From Nonomuraea spiralis (GTDB lineage Bacteria; Actinomycetota; Actinomycetes; Streptosporangiales; Streptosporangiaceae), in NCBI RefSeq assembly GCF_014648435.1, contig NZ_BMRC01000010.1, forward strand, positions 62,001 to 126,000: a stretch of 64,000 nucleotides of DNA. Reading direction: 5' to 3'. Each line of letters opens with the position of its first letter. The stretch's first letter is position 1. This document shows positions 53,340 through 64,000 of this stretch, in pieces. The position numbers and the translations under genes are program-made. Under the pieces are notes generated by a model. The model saw only the letters and a list, made by a program, of their open reading frames with translations, was not told the DNA's origin and ran no database searches.

Positions 53340-56243
53340 GTGCGCGGCAGGGGGGGTGACGTTGATCCCAGACTTCCGGTGCAGTTGAATGAGCGGGTGC
53401 GTGCTGGGCGGGTGGTCTCCCCGGTTCTGGTGGGGCGGGAGAAGGAGCTCGCCCGGCTCGTCGCGCTGGTCGACCGGGCGCCCGCCGTCGCCGTCGTCGA
53501 GGGCGAGGCCGGCATCGGGAAGTCGCGATTGACGTCCGAGCTGCTCGGCGGTCCGGCGGTGGCCGGCCTGCGGGTGCTGGCCGGGGCCTGCGTGCAGATC
53601 AGGGAGCCGTTCCCGCTGGGGCCCGTCGTCGAGGCGCTGCGCGGGCGCGCGTCCGAGCTGGCCGGTGCGGCACTGTCGCCGGTCGCGGGGGCGCTGCGCG
53701 AGCTGCTGCCGGAGCTGGCCGGGGTGCTGCCCGAGACGCCGCCGCCGCTCGACGACCGGGCGGCCGAACGCCACCGGGTCTTCCGGGGGCTCGCCGAGGT
53801 GCTGACCGCGCTCGGTCCCGCCGTCCTGGCGGTGGAGGACCTCCACTGGGCCGACGGGCAGACGGTCGAGTTCCTGACGTACCTGATGTCGGTGTTGCCG
53901 GGCACGTTGCGGGTGGTGCTGACGTACCGGGGCGAGGAGGCGTCCGGGGCGGTGCGCGCGATCACGGCGCGCGCCCCCGACACGATCGCGGCCGAGCATC
54001 TGGTGTTGCCGCCGCTCGACACCACCCAGACGCGGGTGATGGCCTCGGCGATCCTGGAGGCCGAGGAGGTGACGGCCGAGTTCGCCGAGCACCTGTGCCT
54101 GCGGGCCTCCGGCCTGCCGCTGGCCGTTCAGGAGCTGCTGGCGCTGCTGCGCACCCGCGGCACGCTCATCCGCTGGGAGGGCGGCTGGGCGCGGCGGGCG
54201 CTGGAGGAGCTCGACGTGCCGAGCGGCGTGCGCGCCTCGGTGCAGGAACGGGTGGCGCGGCTCTCCGCCGGGGCCAAGGAGGTGGCGGAACGCGCCGCCG
54301 TACTGGGGCTTCCGGTGCCCGTCGCCGAGCTCGCCGGGAACGACGTCGGCGCGATCGACGAGGTGCTCGGCTCCGGGCTGTTCGCCGACACCGGCGGCCT
54401 GGTCGGGTTCCGTCACGTGCTGGCGGCGCAGGCGGTCTACGAGGCGATCCCGCTCGGCCGCCGCCAGGCCCTGCACGCCGCCGCCGCCGACACCGTACGC
54501 GGCCTGCGCCCGGTCCCGCTGGGCCGCCTGGCCCACCACCTGCGCCAGGCGGGCCGGGCCGGGCAGTGGGTGGAGGCCGCCATCGAGGCCGCCGAGCAGG
54601 CCTCCAGGCTGGGCGACGACGCCGAGGCCGCGCGCCTGCTGGAGGACGTGCTGCGCGACGACACCGGCCTGCCCCCGGCCCGGCGGGCGGAGCTGACGGT
54701 GAAACTCGGCTGGGCCGCCCTGGAACTGCTGCGCCCGCCGCCGGTCGCCGACCTGGTCACCGGCGCGCTGGAGCAGGACGTGCCGCCTCCGCTACGCGGC
54801 CACCTGCGCCTGCTGCTCGCGCTGCACCTGGAGCGCACCCGCATCGACGGCGCCCGCATCGGCGAGGCGTTCGCCCGCGCGGCCGAGGACCTGTCCGGCG
54901 AGCCGGGGCTGGCCGCGTGGGCCATGGCCGGGGTCGGCCGGCCGCCGAGCGGCCTGCCGCTGGCGGAGACCCGGTCCTGGCTGGAGCGGGCGCTCGCGAC
55001 GCTGCCCACCGTCGCCGACCCGGCCATGCGGATGCTGGTGCTCGGCAAGATCGCGATGATCTTCGTGGTGATGGGCGACCCGCGCTGGGCCGAGCTGACC
55101 GACGACCTGCGGCGGGAGACCGCCGGACGGCGGCTGCTGCGCCGCGAGGTGAACGCGTACCGCTCCATCGGGGGCGCGGCCCTGTTCGGCGGCCACCACC
55201 GCGAGGGCCGCCGCCTGCTGACCGCGGCGGTCGAGGACGGCGCCGAGCCCGACCTGCGCGGGCGGCTCGAAATGCGCTGCCTGGTCAACCTGGCCGCGGC
55301 CGACTACTTCGAGGGCTCCTGGCAGGGGCTGCCGGCGAAGATGCAGGAGTTGCGCGACCATTTCGGCGACGAGCCGCACGAGCGCATCCTCGTCGACATC
55401 GTGACCGCCTGCGTGAGCGCGGTGCAGGGCCGCCAGGAGGCCGCGCTGCCGCCGCTGCTCGACGTCGCCGCCGAGGCCCGCACCCGCGGCCAGTACGACG
55501 ACCTCGTGCTGCCGCTCTCCATGCTGCTCAGGCTGGCCGCCGCGCGGGGCGAGCCGGAGCCGGCGATCGAGGCGGTCGCCGAGGCGAGCGTCCATTGGGA
55601 GGCGAGCGAGTTGTGGCCGGTGGCGGTCCGGGCGCTGCCCGGGCTGACCGAGGCGCTGCTGGCGGCGGGCCGCCCCGGCGAGGCCGCCGAGGCCGTCGCG
55701 CGGCACGCCGCCCGGCTGGCCGGGCTCGACGCGCCGCTGGCCGCGCCCGCGCTCGCGCAGGCCCGCGGCCTGCTGGCCGAGGCCGGCGGGCAGTGGGAGC
55801 GGGCCGCGGCGGAGTTCGCCGCCGCCGCCGACGCCTTCGAACGTGTCCCGGCCAGGTACGAGGCCGCGCAGGCCGACGAGCACGCCGCCGCCGCCCTGTT
55901 CGCCCTCGACGACCCGGCCGCCGCCACCCGGCTCGGCCGGGCCGTCACCGCGTACGCCGACCTCGGGGCGCGCTGGGACCTCGACCGTGCGACCGGGCTG
56001 GGCCGCAGGTGGGGCGTACGGCCGGCGACGCAGAGCACGCCCGCGCAGGCGGGGAACGACCACGTGCTGTCGGCCCGGCAGGAGCAGGTGGCCCGGCTGG
56101 CAGCCGAGGGGCTGACCAACCAGGAGATCGCCAGGGAGCTGTTCCTGTCGCCGAAGACGGTGGACAAGCACGTGAGCGCGGCCATGCGCAAGGTCGGCGC
56201 GCGGTCGCGGACGGAGCTGGCCCGCCACCTCCCCAGCGACTGA
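53340..56243 (+). CDS. LAL-type (large ATP-binding LuxR) transcriptional regulator
   Basis: 967 aa. N-terminal STAND-type ATPase with Walker A GEAGIGKS at about 57-64 and Walker B LAVEDLHWAD, a long helical TPR-like middle, and a C-terminal LuxR/GerE helix-turn-helix: LSARQEQVARLAAEGLTNQEIAREL then SPKTVDKHVSAAMRKVG. It binds DNA as an activator, probably gated by ATP and a ligand. It follows the P450 gene by 12 bases and may control that operon. GTG 53340 is the outermost start; in-frame starts up to 53397 cannot be excluded. Whether it recognises the GCTCAA palindromes of the PKS cluster is unknown. Confidence 0.9.
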   Translation: MRGRGGDVDPRLPVQLNERVRAGRVVSPVLVGREKELARLVALVDRAPAVAVVEGEAGIGKSRLTSELLGGPAVAGLRVLAGACVQIREPFPLGPVVEALRGRASELAGAALSPVAGALRELLPELAGVLPETPPPLDDRAAERHRVFRGLAEVLTALGPAVLAVEDLHWADGQTVEFLTYLMSVLPGTLRVVLTYRGEEASGAVRAITARAPDTIAAEHLVLPPLDTTQTRVMASAILEAEEVTAEFAEHLCLRASGLPLAVQELLALLRTRGTLIRWEGGWARRALEELDVPSGVRASVQERVARLSAGAKEVAERAAVLGLPVPVAELAGNDVGAIDEVLGSGLFADTGGLVGFRHVLAAQAVYEAIPLGRRQALHAAAADTVRGLRPVPLGRLAHHLRQAGRAGQWVEAAIEAAEQASRLGDDAEAARLLEDVLRDDTGLPPARRAELTVKLGWAALELLRPPPVADLVTGALEQDVPPPLRGHLRLLLALHLERTRIDGARIGEAFARAAEDLSGEPGLAAWAMAGVGRPPSGLPLAETRSWLERALATLPTVADPAMRMLVLGKIAMIFVVMGDPRWAELTDDLRRETAGRRLLRREVNAYRSIGGAALFGGHHREGRRLLTAAVEDGAEPDLRGRLEMRCLVNLAAADYFEGSWQGLPAKMQELRDHFGDEPHERILVDIVTACVSAVQGRQEAALPPLLDVAAEARTRGQYDDLVLPLSMLLRLAAARGEPEPAIEAVAEASVHWEASELWPVAVRALPGLTEALLAAGRPGEAAEAVARHAARLAGLDAPLAAPALAQARGLLAEAGGQWERAAAEFAAAADAFERVPARYEAAQADEHAAAALFALDDPAAATRLGRAVTAYADLGARWDLDRATGLGRRWGVRPATQSTPAQAGNDHVLSARQEQVARLAAEGLTNQEIARELFLSPKTVDKHVSAAMRKVGARSRTELARHLPSD

Positions 56244-56264
56244 ATCCCCAAATTGGGGATTTTT
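56244..56264 (+). terminator. intrinsic terminator after the LAL regulator
   Basis: ATCCCC-AAATT-GGGGAT hairpin immediately followed by TTTTT, one base after the regulator's stop codon. Unusually classical for this GC-rich DNA. Confidence 0.75.
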
Positions 56265-56317
56265 CCCCATAGGGCACCCCATACCCCACCCCATACGCAT
56301 ACCTGGACACTTTCGGC

Positions 56318-56440
56318 ATGTCCGACACCACCGACGACCCCGGCCAGCAGGATCCGGACGAACCCCTACCGGATGGGCCCTCCCTTCATCAGGAGACCCC
56401 GGAACCCCCTCGGCCGCCAGACGGCTTCGAACCCGTCTGA
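56318..56440 (+). CDS. possible 40-aa acidic, Pro-rich peptide upstream of the protease
   Basis: ATG at 56318 opens 40 codons (MSDTTDDPGQQDPDEPLPDG, ending DGFEPV), ending 27 bases before the subtilisin-like protease start. The peptide is very acidic and contains eleven prolines. No RBS is visible; the region just upstream has repeated CCCCATA-like words that may belong to a promoter. It could be a real leaderless small protein or chance; it is listed because little else lies in the 224-bp gap. Confidence 0.2.
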   Translation: MSDTTDDPGQQDPDEPLPDGPSLHQETPEPPRPPDGFEPV

Positions 56441-56467
56441 CCCCCCTCCCCCGCCAGAAAGGCCACC

Positions 56468-60520
<4,053 letters not shown>

Positions 60521-60525
60521 CCCGC

Positions 60526-60595
60526 CCCGACCCGACCTGATCCGATCCGACCTGACCTGACCTGACCTGACCCGATCCGATCCGACCCGACCTGA
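60526..60595. repeat. 14-unit pentanucleotide array (YCYGA)
   Basis: Fourteen uninterrupted 5-bp units of CCCGA, CCTGA or TCCGA start five bases past the protease stop. Because the period is five, the TGA-containing units put stop codons in all three rightward frames. It lies between convergent genes, next to a long hairpin. Confidence 0.9.
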
Positions 60596-60603
60596 CCGCG
60601 ACC

Positions 60604-60649
60604 GCCCGGTCGCCGGCCCGCCGCCTGCCCCCGGCCCCGGCGACCGGGC
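60604..60649. terminator. long bidirectional hairpin between convergent genes
   Basis: Perfect 13-bp stem GCCCGGTCGCCGG / CCGGCGACCGGGC with a 20-nt loop, between the protease and the leftward kinase-fold gene. No U-tract. Confidence 0.55.
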
Positions 60650-60665
60650 TTCGCGGCGCCCGCGA

Positions 60666-61757
60666 TCACCGGCCGAGCGTGCCGGGCGGCGCGAGGGCGT
60701 GTTCGACCTGCTCGCGGGGGAACGGCGTGGCGCGGTCGGCGCCGAACAGGTCCCAGTAGAAGCCGTTCATGGCCGCCGCCACGGGCGCGTGGCGGCGGAT
60801 GATCGCGGCGGCGACGGGCGGGATGCCGGAGAGGTCGGCGTCCCCCTCCGCGCAGGCGCGGACGAAGGCGTCGCGCGGCGCCGGCGGGCCTGCCACGGGC
60901 ACCCCGCAGACGTTGGAGACGAGCCAGTTGACCAGCCGCATCAGCGCGTAGCCGAGGTCGTGTCCGGCGTTGCGGCCGAGGAACGCGCGTTCCTCGCCGG
61001 ACAGCTCGAACCGGGGCGAGGTGGCCAGGCCGAGATCGGCGACGTAGAGGCGGTCGCCGTCGGTGAGCAGGTTGCCGAAGTGGCCGTCGAAGTGCGTCAG
61101 CCCGTGGCCGTTCATGAAGGACACGTCGGCCGTCAGGCGTGCTTCGACCATGGCACACGCCTCGGCCGCGGCCTCCGGGCCGTCCGCCAGCCGCGCGGCG
61201 AGCCAGGCGTCCAGGTTGTGCGGGACGTACTCCTGGAACAGCACGATTCCGGCCGAAGCCTCCGCGAGGGCGCGCAGCCGCTCCCCCACGGCCGGCGCCC
61301 CGCCCCAGTACCGCACGGCGGCCTCGACGTCGGCGTGCTCCTCCGCGGGCGGCGGCGCGCCCGGCAGCACCCGCCAGTGGTAGAGCAGCGGGAAGGCGTC
61401 GGTGTGCCCGGCCAGCACCCAGTTGGTCGTCATGACGTGGGCCGCCAGCTCGCGCCAGGAGCCGAAGCCGGGCGAGCCGACGCCGTACTGGCAGAACGGG
61501 GGCAGCTCGAACAGGTTCGCCGTGGACATGACGTTGGCCGGCTCGCGTTCCAGGTCGGTCAGCGGCACACGCTTGGCGAAGACGGGCACGCCGTCCACGT
61601 CCAGCAGCGCGGAGGCGCCGCCGATGCCCGTGCCGAGGGCGCCGGCCCGTTCCAGCAGCCCGGCCAGCCGCCGGTCGCTGTGCAGGGCCAGGGTGCTCGC
61701 CACGTCGGCGTACCTGCCGAGTCGCGCGTTCCTGGACATGTCTTGCGGTTCCGTCAA
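60666..61757 (-). CDS. kinase-fold phosphotransferase (APH/protein-kinase-like)
   Basis: About 363 aa. A P-loop-like GTGIGGASALLDVDGVPVFAKRVPL with a candidate ATP-binding Lys, a hinge VLFQEYVPHNLDAWL, the catalytic loop LTHFDGHFGNLL (HxDxxxxN type) and DLGLA in place of DFG show a eukaryotic-like/aminoglycoside phosphotransferase fold. The catalytic Asp and Asn are present, so it is probably active, on a small molecule or protein. No membrane segment. The start is uncertain: TTG 61757 has GGAGG eight bases upstream; ATG 61793 and ATG 61739 are alternatives with weak sites. Confidence 0.75.
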   Translation of the reverse strand: MTEPQDMSRNARLGRYADVASTLALHSDRRLAGLLERAGALGTGIGGASALLDVDGVPVFAKRVPLTDLEREPANVMSTANLFELPPFCQYGVGSPGFGSWRELAAHVMTTNWVLAGHTDAFPLLYHWRVLPGAPPPAEEHADVEAAVRYWGGAPAVGERLRALAEASAGIVLFQEYVPHNLDAWLAARLADGPEAAAEACAMVEARLTADVSFMNGHGLTHFDGHFGNLLTDGDRLYVADLGLATSPRFELSGEERAFLGRNAGHDLGYALMRLVNWLVSNVCGVPVAGPPAPRDAFVRACAEGDADLSGIPPVAAAIIRRHAPVAAAMNGFYWDLFGADRATPFPREQVEHALAPPGTLGR

Positions 61758-61869
61758 AGTGCCGTCCTCCGGTCGCAGGGGCGTTCCCCTCATGATTCAC
61801 CCGAAGCGGTACGGTGAGCACCCGGCGGCCTCCGGCCACCGGACGCGTCCGCGAGGAGGATCCTGCTCC

Positions 61870-62757
61870 ATGAACGCCACCAGACCGTTCAAGGGACTGG
61901 CGGCGGCCTGGCTGCGGGCCCGCGACCGGCACGCCTGGCTCGACCATCTGGCCCGCGCGGTGGTGCGCTACGACAAGGCCGACGGCGGCCGGTTGTCGGC
62001 GGCCCTCACCTACTACTCCTTCTTCGCCACCTTCGCCCTGGCCCTGCTGGCCTTCGGCATCCTCGGCCACGTCATGGACGACCCGACGGTCCTGGCCACG
62101 GTCCAGCACTACCTGAGCGAGAACTTCCCGCGCCTCGACGTGGACGCGATCCGGGAGGCCGGGGGCACGGCCGGCGCGGTGGCCTTCGTCGCGCTGCCGC
62201 TGACCGGCCTGTTCTGGATGGACACCCTGCGCTCGGCCACCCGGGCGATGTGGCGGCTGGAGGAGTATCCGGGCAACTTCTTCCTGCGCCAGCTCATCGA
62301 CCTGGGCGTGCTGGCCGGGCTCGGGCTGCTGCTGGCCCTGTCGCTCGCCGTCGCCTTCGCCGCCGAGCGGCTGCTGACCTGGTTCGCCGTGCTCACTGTG
62401 GGCGTGGAGGCCCTGCCGGCGCAGTGGGTGCTGACCGCCGCCGGGTTCGTGCTCGGCCTCGGCGTCAACACCCTGCTGGCCATGGCCCTGCTGACCGCGC
62501 CGCCCCGGTTACGCGTGCCGCTGCGGCGGGTGATGGGCCCGGCGCTCGTCATCACCGCCGGGCTGGAGATCCTCAAGACGCTCGGCCTGGTCTACGTCAA
62601 CCTCACCGCGGCCAATCCGGCCTACCGGGTGGTCGCGGGCGCGGCAGGCATGCTGCTGTTCCTGAAGGTGCTCAACCAGCTCGTCCTGTTCGCGACCGCG
62701 CTGACGGCCACCGGCACCTCGGGCAGGGTCAGGGATCTGGCCGTACGGGAGCGTTGA
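61870..62757 (+). CDS. YihY/BrkB-family inner-membrane protein
   Basis: 295 aa with about six membrane helices. The family's N-terminal segment DGGRLSAALTYYSFFATFAL is followed by YLSENFPRLDVDAI and WRLEEYPGNFFLRQLIDLG, which fit YihY/UPF0761 proteins. Biochemical role unknown for most members. GAGGAGGA lies about ten bases before the ATG. It is divergent from the kinase-fold gene. Confidence 0.88.
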   Translation: MNATRPFKGLAAAWLRARDRHAWLDHLARAVVRYDKADGGRLSAALTYYSFFATFALALLAFGILGHVMDDPTVLATVQHYLSENFPRLDVDAIREAGGTAGAVAFVALPLTGLFWMDTLRSATRAMWRLEEYPGNFFLRQLIDLGVLAGLGLLLALSLAVAFAAERLLTWFAVLTVGVEALPAQWVLTAAGFVLGLGVNTLLAMALLTAPPRLRVPLRRVMGPALVITAGLEILKTLGLVYVNLTAANPAYRVVAGAAGMLLFLKVLNQLVLFATALTATGTSGRVRDLAVRER

Positions 62758-62767
62758 CAGGGATACC

Positions 62768-62787
62768 AACCAAGCGCATGCTCGTTT
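62768..62787. promoter_or_regulatory. imperfect inverted repeat before the KstD-like gene
   Basis: AACCAAGC-GCAT-GCTCGTTT, six of eight positions paired, in the 75-bp gap upstream of the flavoprotein gene. The form resembles TetR-type operators in actinobacterial catabolic genes. Weak support. Confidence 0.25.
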
Positions 62788-62832
62788 TCGGCGAGGGGGC
62801 CGACCGGCTCTCCCCTTCCGAAGGGATCACCG

Positions 62833-64000
62833 ATGCGACCTGCCTCACCGGCCTCCGACGACCTCACCCCCCGTGGACGCAGCCGCCGCACCCTGCTCGT
62901 CGCGGGCGGGATCCTGGTCACCGGCGCGGCGCTCGGCCAGGACCCGGCCTACGCCGAGGCCGACTACGACGTGGTGGTCGTCGGGTCGGGGGCCGCCGGG
63001 ATGACCGCCGCCCTCACCGCCGCCAAGCGCGGGCTGAGCACCGTCGTGCTGGAGAAGGCGCCGACGTTCGGTGGGTCGGCGGCTCGGTCGGGGGCGGGCA
63101 TCTGGATCCCGTGCAACGAGGTGATCCTCGCCGCCGGGGTGCCGGACACCCCGGCCAAGGCCGCCGCCTACCTCGCGCGCGTGGTCGGCGACACCGTACC
63201 GGTCGCGCGGCAGCAGGCGTTCCTCGCGGCGGGGCCGGACATGATCTCGTTCGTGACGCGCAACAGCCCGCTGCGCTTCCGGTTCATGGACGGCTACTCC
63301 GACTACTATCCGGAGTTCCCCGGCGGGATGCCGGGCGGGCGTTCCATCGAGCCCGACCAGTTCGACGGCAACCTGCTCGGGCCGGAGCTGGCCCGGCTCA
63401 ACCCGCCGTACATCCCGACCCCGGCGGGCATGGTCGTCTTCAGCGCCGACTACAAGTGGCTGACGCTCGCCGCGGTCAACGCGCAGGGGGCCGCGGTGTC
63501 GGCCGCGTGCCTGCTGCGCGGCACCCAGGCGGCGCTGCGCGGCGAGAAGCCTCTCACCATGGGGCAGGCGCTGGCCGCGGGGCTGCGGGCCGGGCTGCTG
63601 GCGGCCGGGGTGCCCGTGTGGCTGAACACGCCGCTGCTCGACCTGCACGTCGAAGGCGGCCGGGTCGCCGGCGTGGTCACCTCGGCCGGGCTGGTCAGGG
63701 CCAGGCGCGGGGTGATCGTGGGGTCGGGCGGGTTCGAGCACAGCGCGGCGATGCGGGCGGAGTTCCAGCGCCAGCCCATCGGTACGAGCTGGACCGTCGG
63801 CGCCAAGGAGAACACCGGCGACGGCATCGAGGCCGGCGAGCGGACCGGCGCCGCCCTGGACCTGATGGACGACGCCTGGTGGGGGCCGGTGATCCCGCTG
63901 CCCGGCGAGCCGTACTTCTGCCTGGCCGAACGGACGTTGCCGGGCTGCGTCATCGTCAACGGCAACGGCCGGCGCTTCGTCAACGAGGCCGCGCCCTACA
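62833..64000 (+). CDS. FAD-dependent oxidoreductase, 3-ketosteroid delta-1-dehydrogenase-like; partial at right edge
   Basis: The first 389 residues are visible. The N terminus has twin arginines and a hydrophobic stretch (SRRTLLVAGGILVTGAALG), suggesting Tat export. The FAD motif VVVVGSGAAGMTAALTAAKR, then EKAPTFGGSAARSGAGIWIP and GSGGFEHSAAMRAEF match the KstD/fumarate-reductase flavoprotein family. It may desaturate steroids or reduce fumarate-like compounds; the catalytic part that would decide is outside the window. AAGGGAT precedes the ATG. Confidence 0.85.
   Translation, partial: MRPASPASDDLTPRGRSRRTLLVAGGILVTGAALGQDPAYAEADYDVVVVGSGAAGMTAALTAAKRGLSTVVLEKAPTFGGSAARSGAGIWIPCNEVILAAGVPDTPAKAAAYLARVVGDTVPVARQQAFLAAGPDMISFVTRNSPLRFRFMDGYSDYYPEFPGGMPGGRSIEPDQFDGNLLGPELARLNPPYIPTPAGMVVFSADYKWLTLAAVNAQGAAVSAACLLRGTQAALRGEKPLTMGQALAAGLRAGLLAAGVPVWLNTPLLDLHVEGGRVAGVVTSAGLVRARRGVIVGSGGFEHSAAMRAEFQRQPIGTSWTVGAKENTGDGIEAGERTGAALDLMDDAWWGPVIPLPGEPYFCLAERTLPGCVIVNGNGRRFVNEAAPY

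Noticed and set aside
53340..56243. The LAL regulator as the activator of the GCTCAA palindromes
   Set aside because: It is 35 kb away beside a P450 operon and nothing in sequence links it to those sites; kept open only as a test.
60526..60595. CRISPR array
   Set aside because: Units are 5 bp with no spacers and there are no cas genes.

Overview
The window is very GC-rich DNA with dense, overlapping operons, frequent GTG/TTG starts and actinobacterial gene families (Sfp-type PPTase, F420-type reductase domain, LAL regulator, KstD-like flavoprotein). It looks like a filamentous actinomycete chromosome, perhaps Streptosporangiaceae; that placement is inference. No rRNA, tRNA, CRISPR array or insertion sequence was seen, and no stretch of 300 bases lacks a gene.

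Region A (1-20768) is the right part of a trans-AT PKS/NRPS hybrid gene cluster. A 4031-residue synthase carries carrier-Cy-Cy-A(Cys)-PCP-Ox-KS0-ACP-KS-KR-ACP-KS. The next gene, cut by the window edge, starts with the matching DH. Beside them are a type II thioesterase, a free-standing AT-ER, an HMG-CoA-synthase-like enzyme and an ECH1 dehydratase for beta-branching, an unknown two-fold-repeat protein, a CPA2 antiporter and a PPTase. The two divergent promoter regions carry three copies of one palindrome (core GCTCAA..TTGAGC). Each gives a site centred about 42 bp upstream of a predicted start, so one unseen activator probably switches on all four transcripts.

Region B (20857-25047) holds a MarR regulator fused to an F420-type reductase domain, divergent from a DHA2 efflux pump and an Old Yellow Enzyme, then a PadR regulator.

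Region C (25265-34956) is a surface-glycan locus. A leftward operon runs GT2, ATP-grasp, CapK/PaaK-like ligase, polytopic flippase-like protein, second CapK/PaaK-like ligase. It diverges from a carbamoyltransferase, a six-helix membrane protein and UDP-galactopyranose mutase. Most junctions are 4-bp stop/start overlaps.

Region D (35032-50257) holds two conflict/NTPase-type modules facing each other across one hairpin terminator. One is an EACC1-like small protein plus a caspase-Hsp70 fusion. The other is a five-gene operon: DUF4132-like protein, 1617-aa unknown, MoxR AAA+ ATPase, DUF5682-VWA fusion, SWIM zinc-finger protein.

Region E (50460-64000) contains a ferredoxin-ferredoxin reductase fusion with a cytochrome P450, a LAL-type LuxR regulator, a large secreted subtilisin-like protease, a kinase-fold phosphotransferase, a YihY/BrkB membrane protein and the start of a secreted KstD-like flavoprotein.
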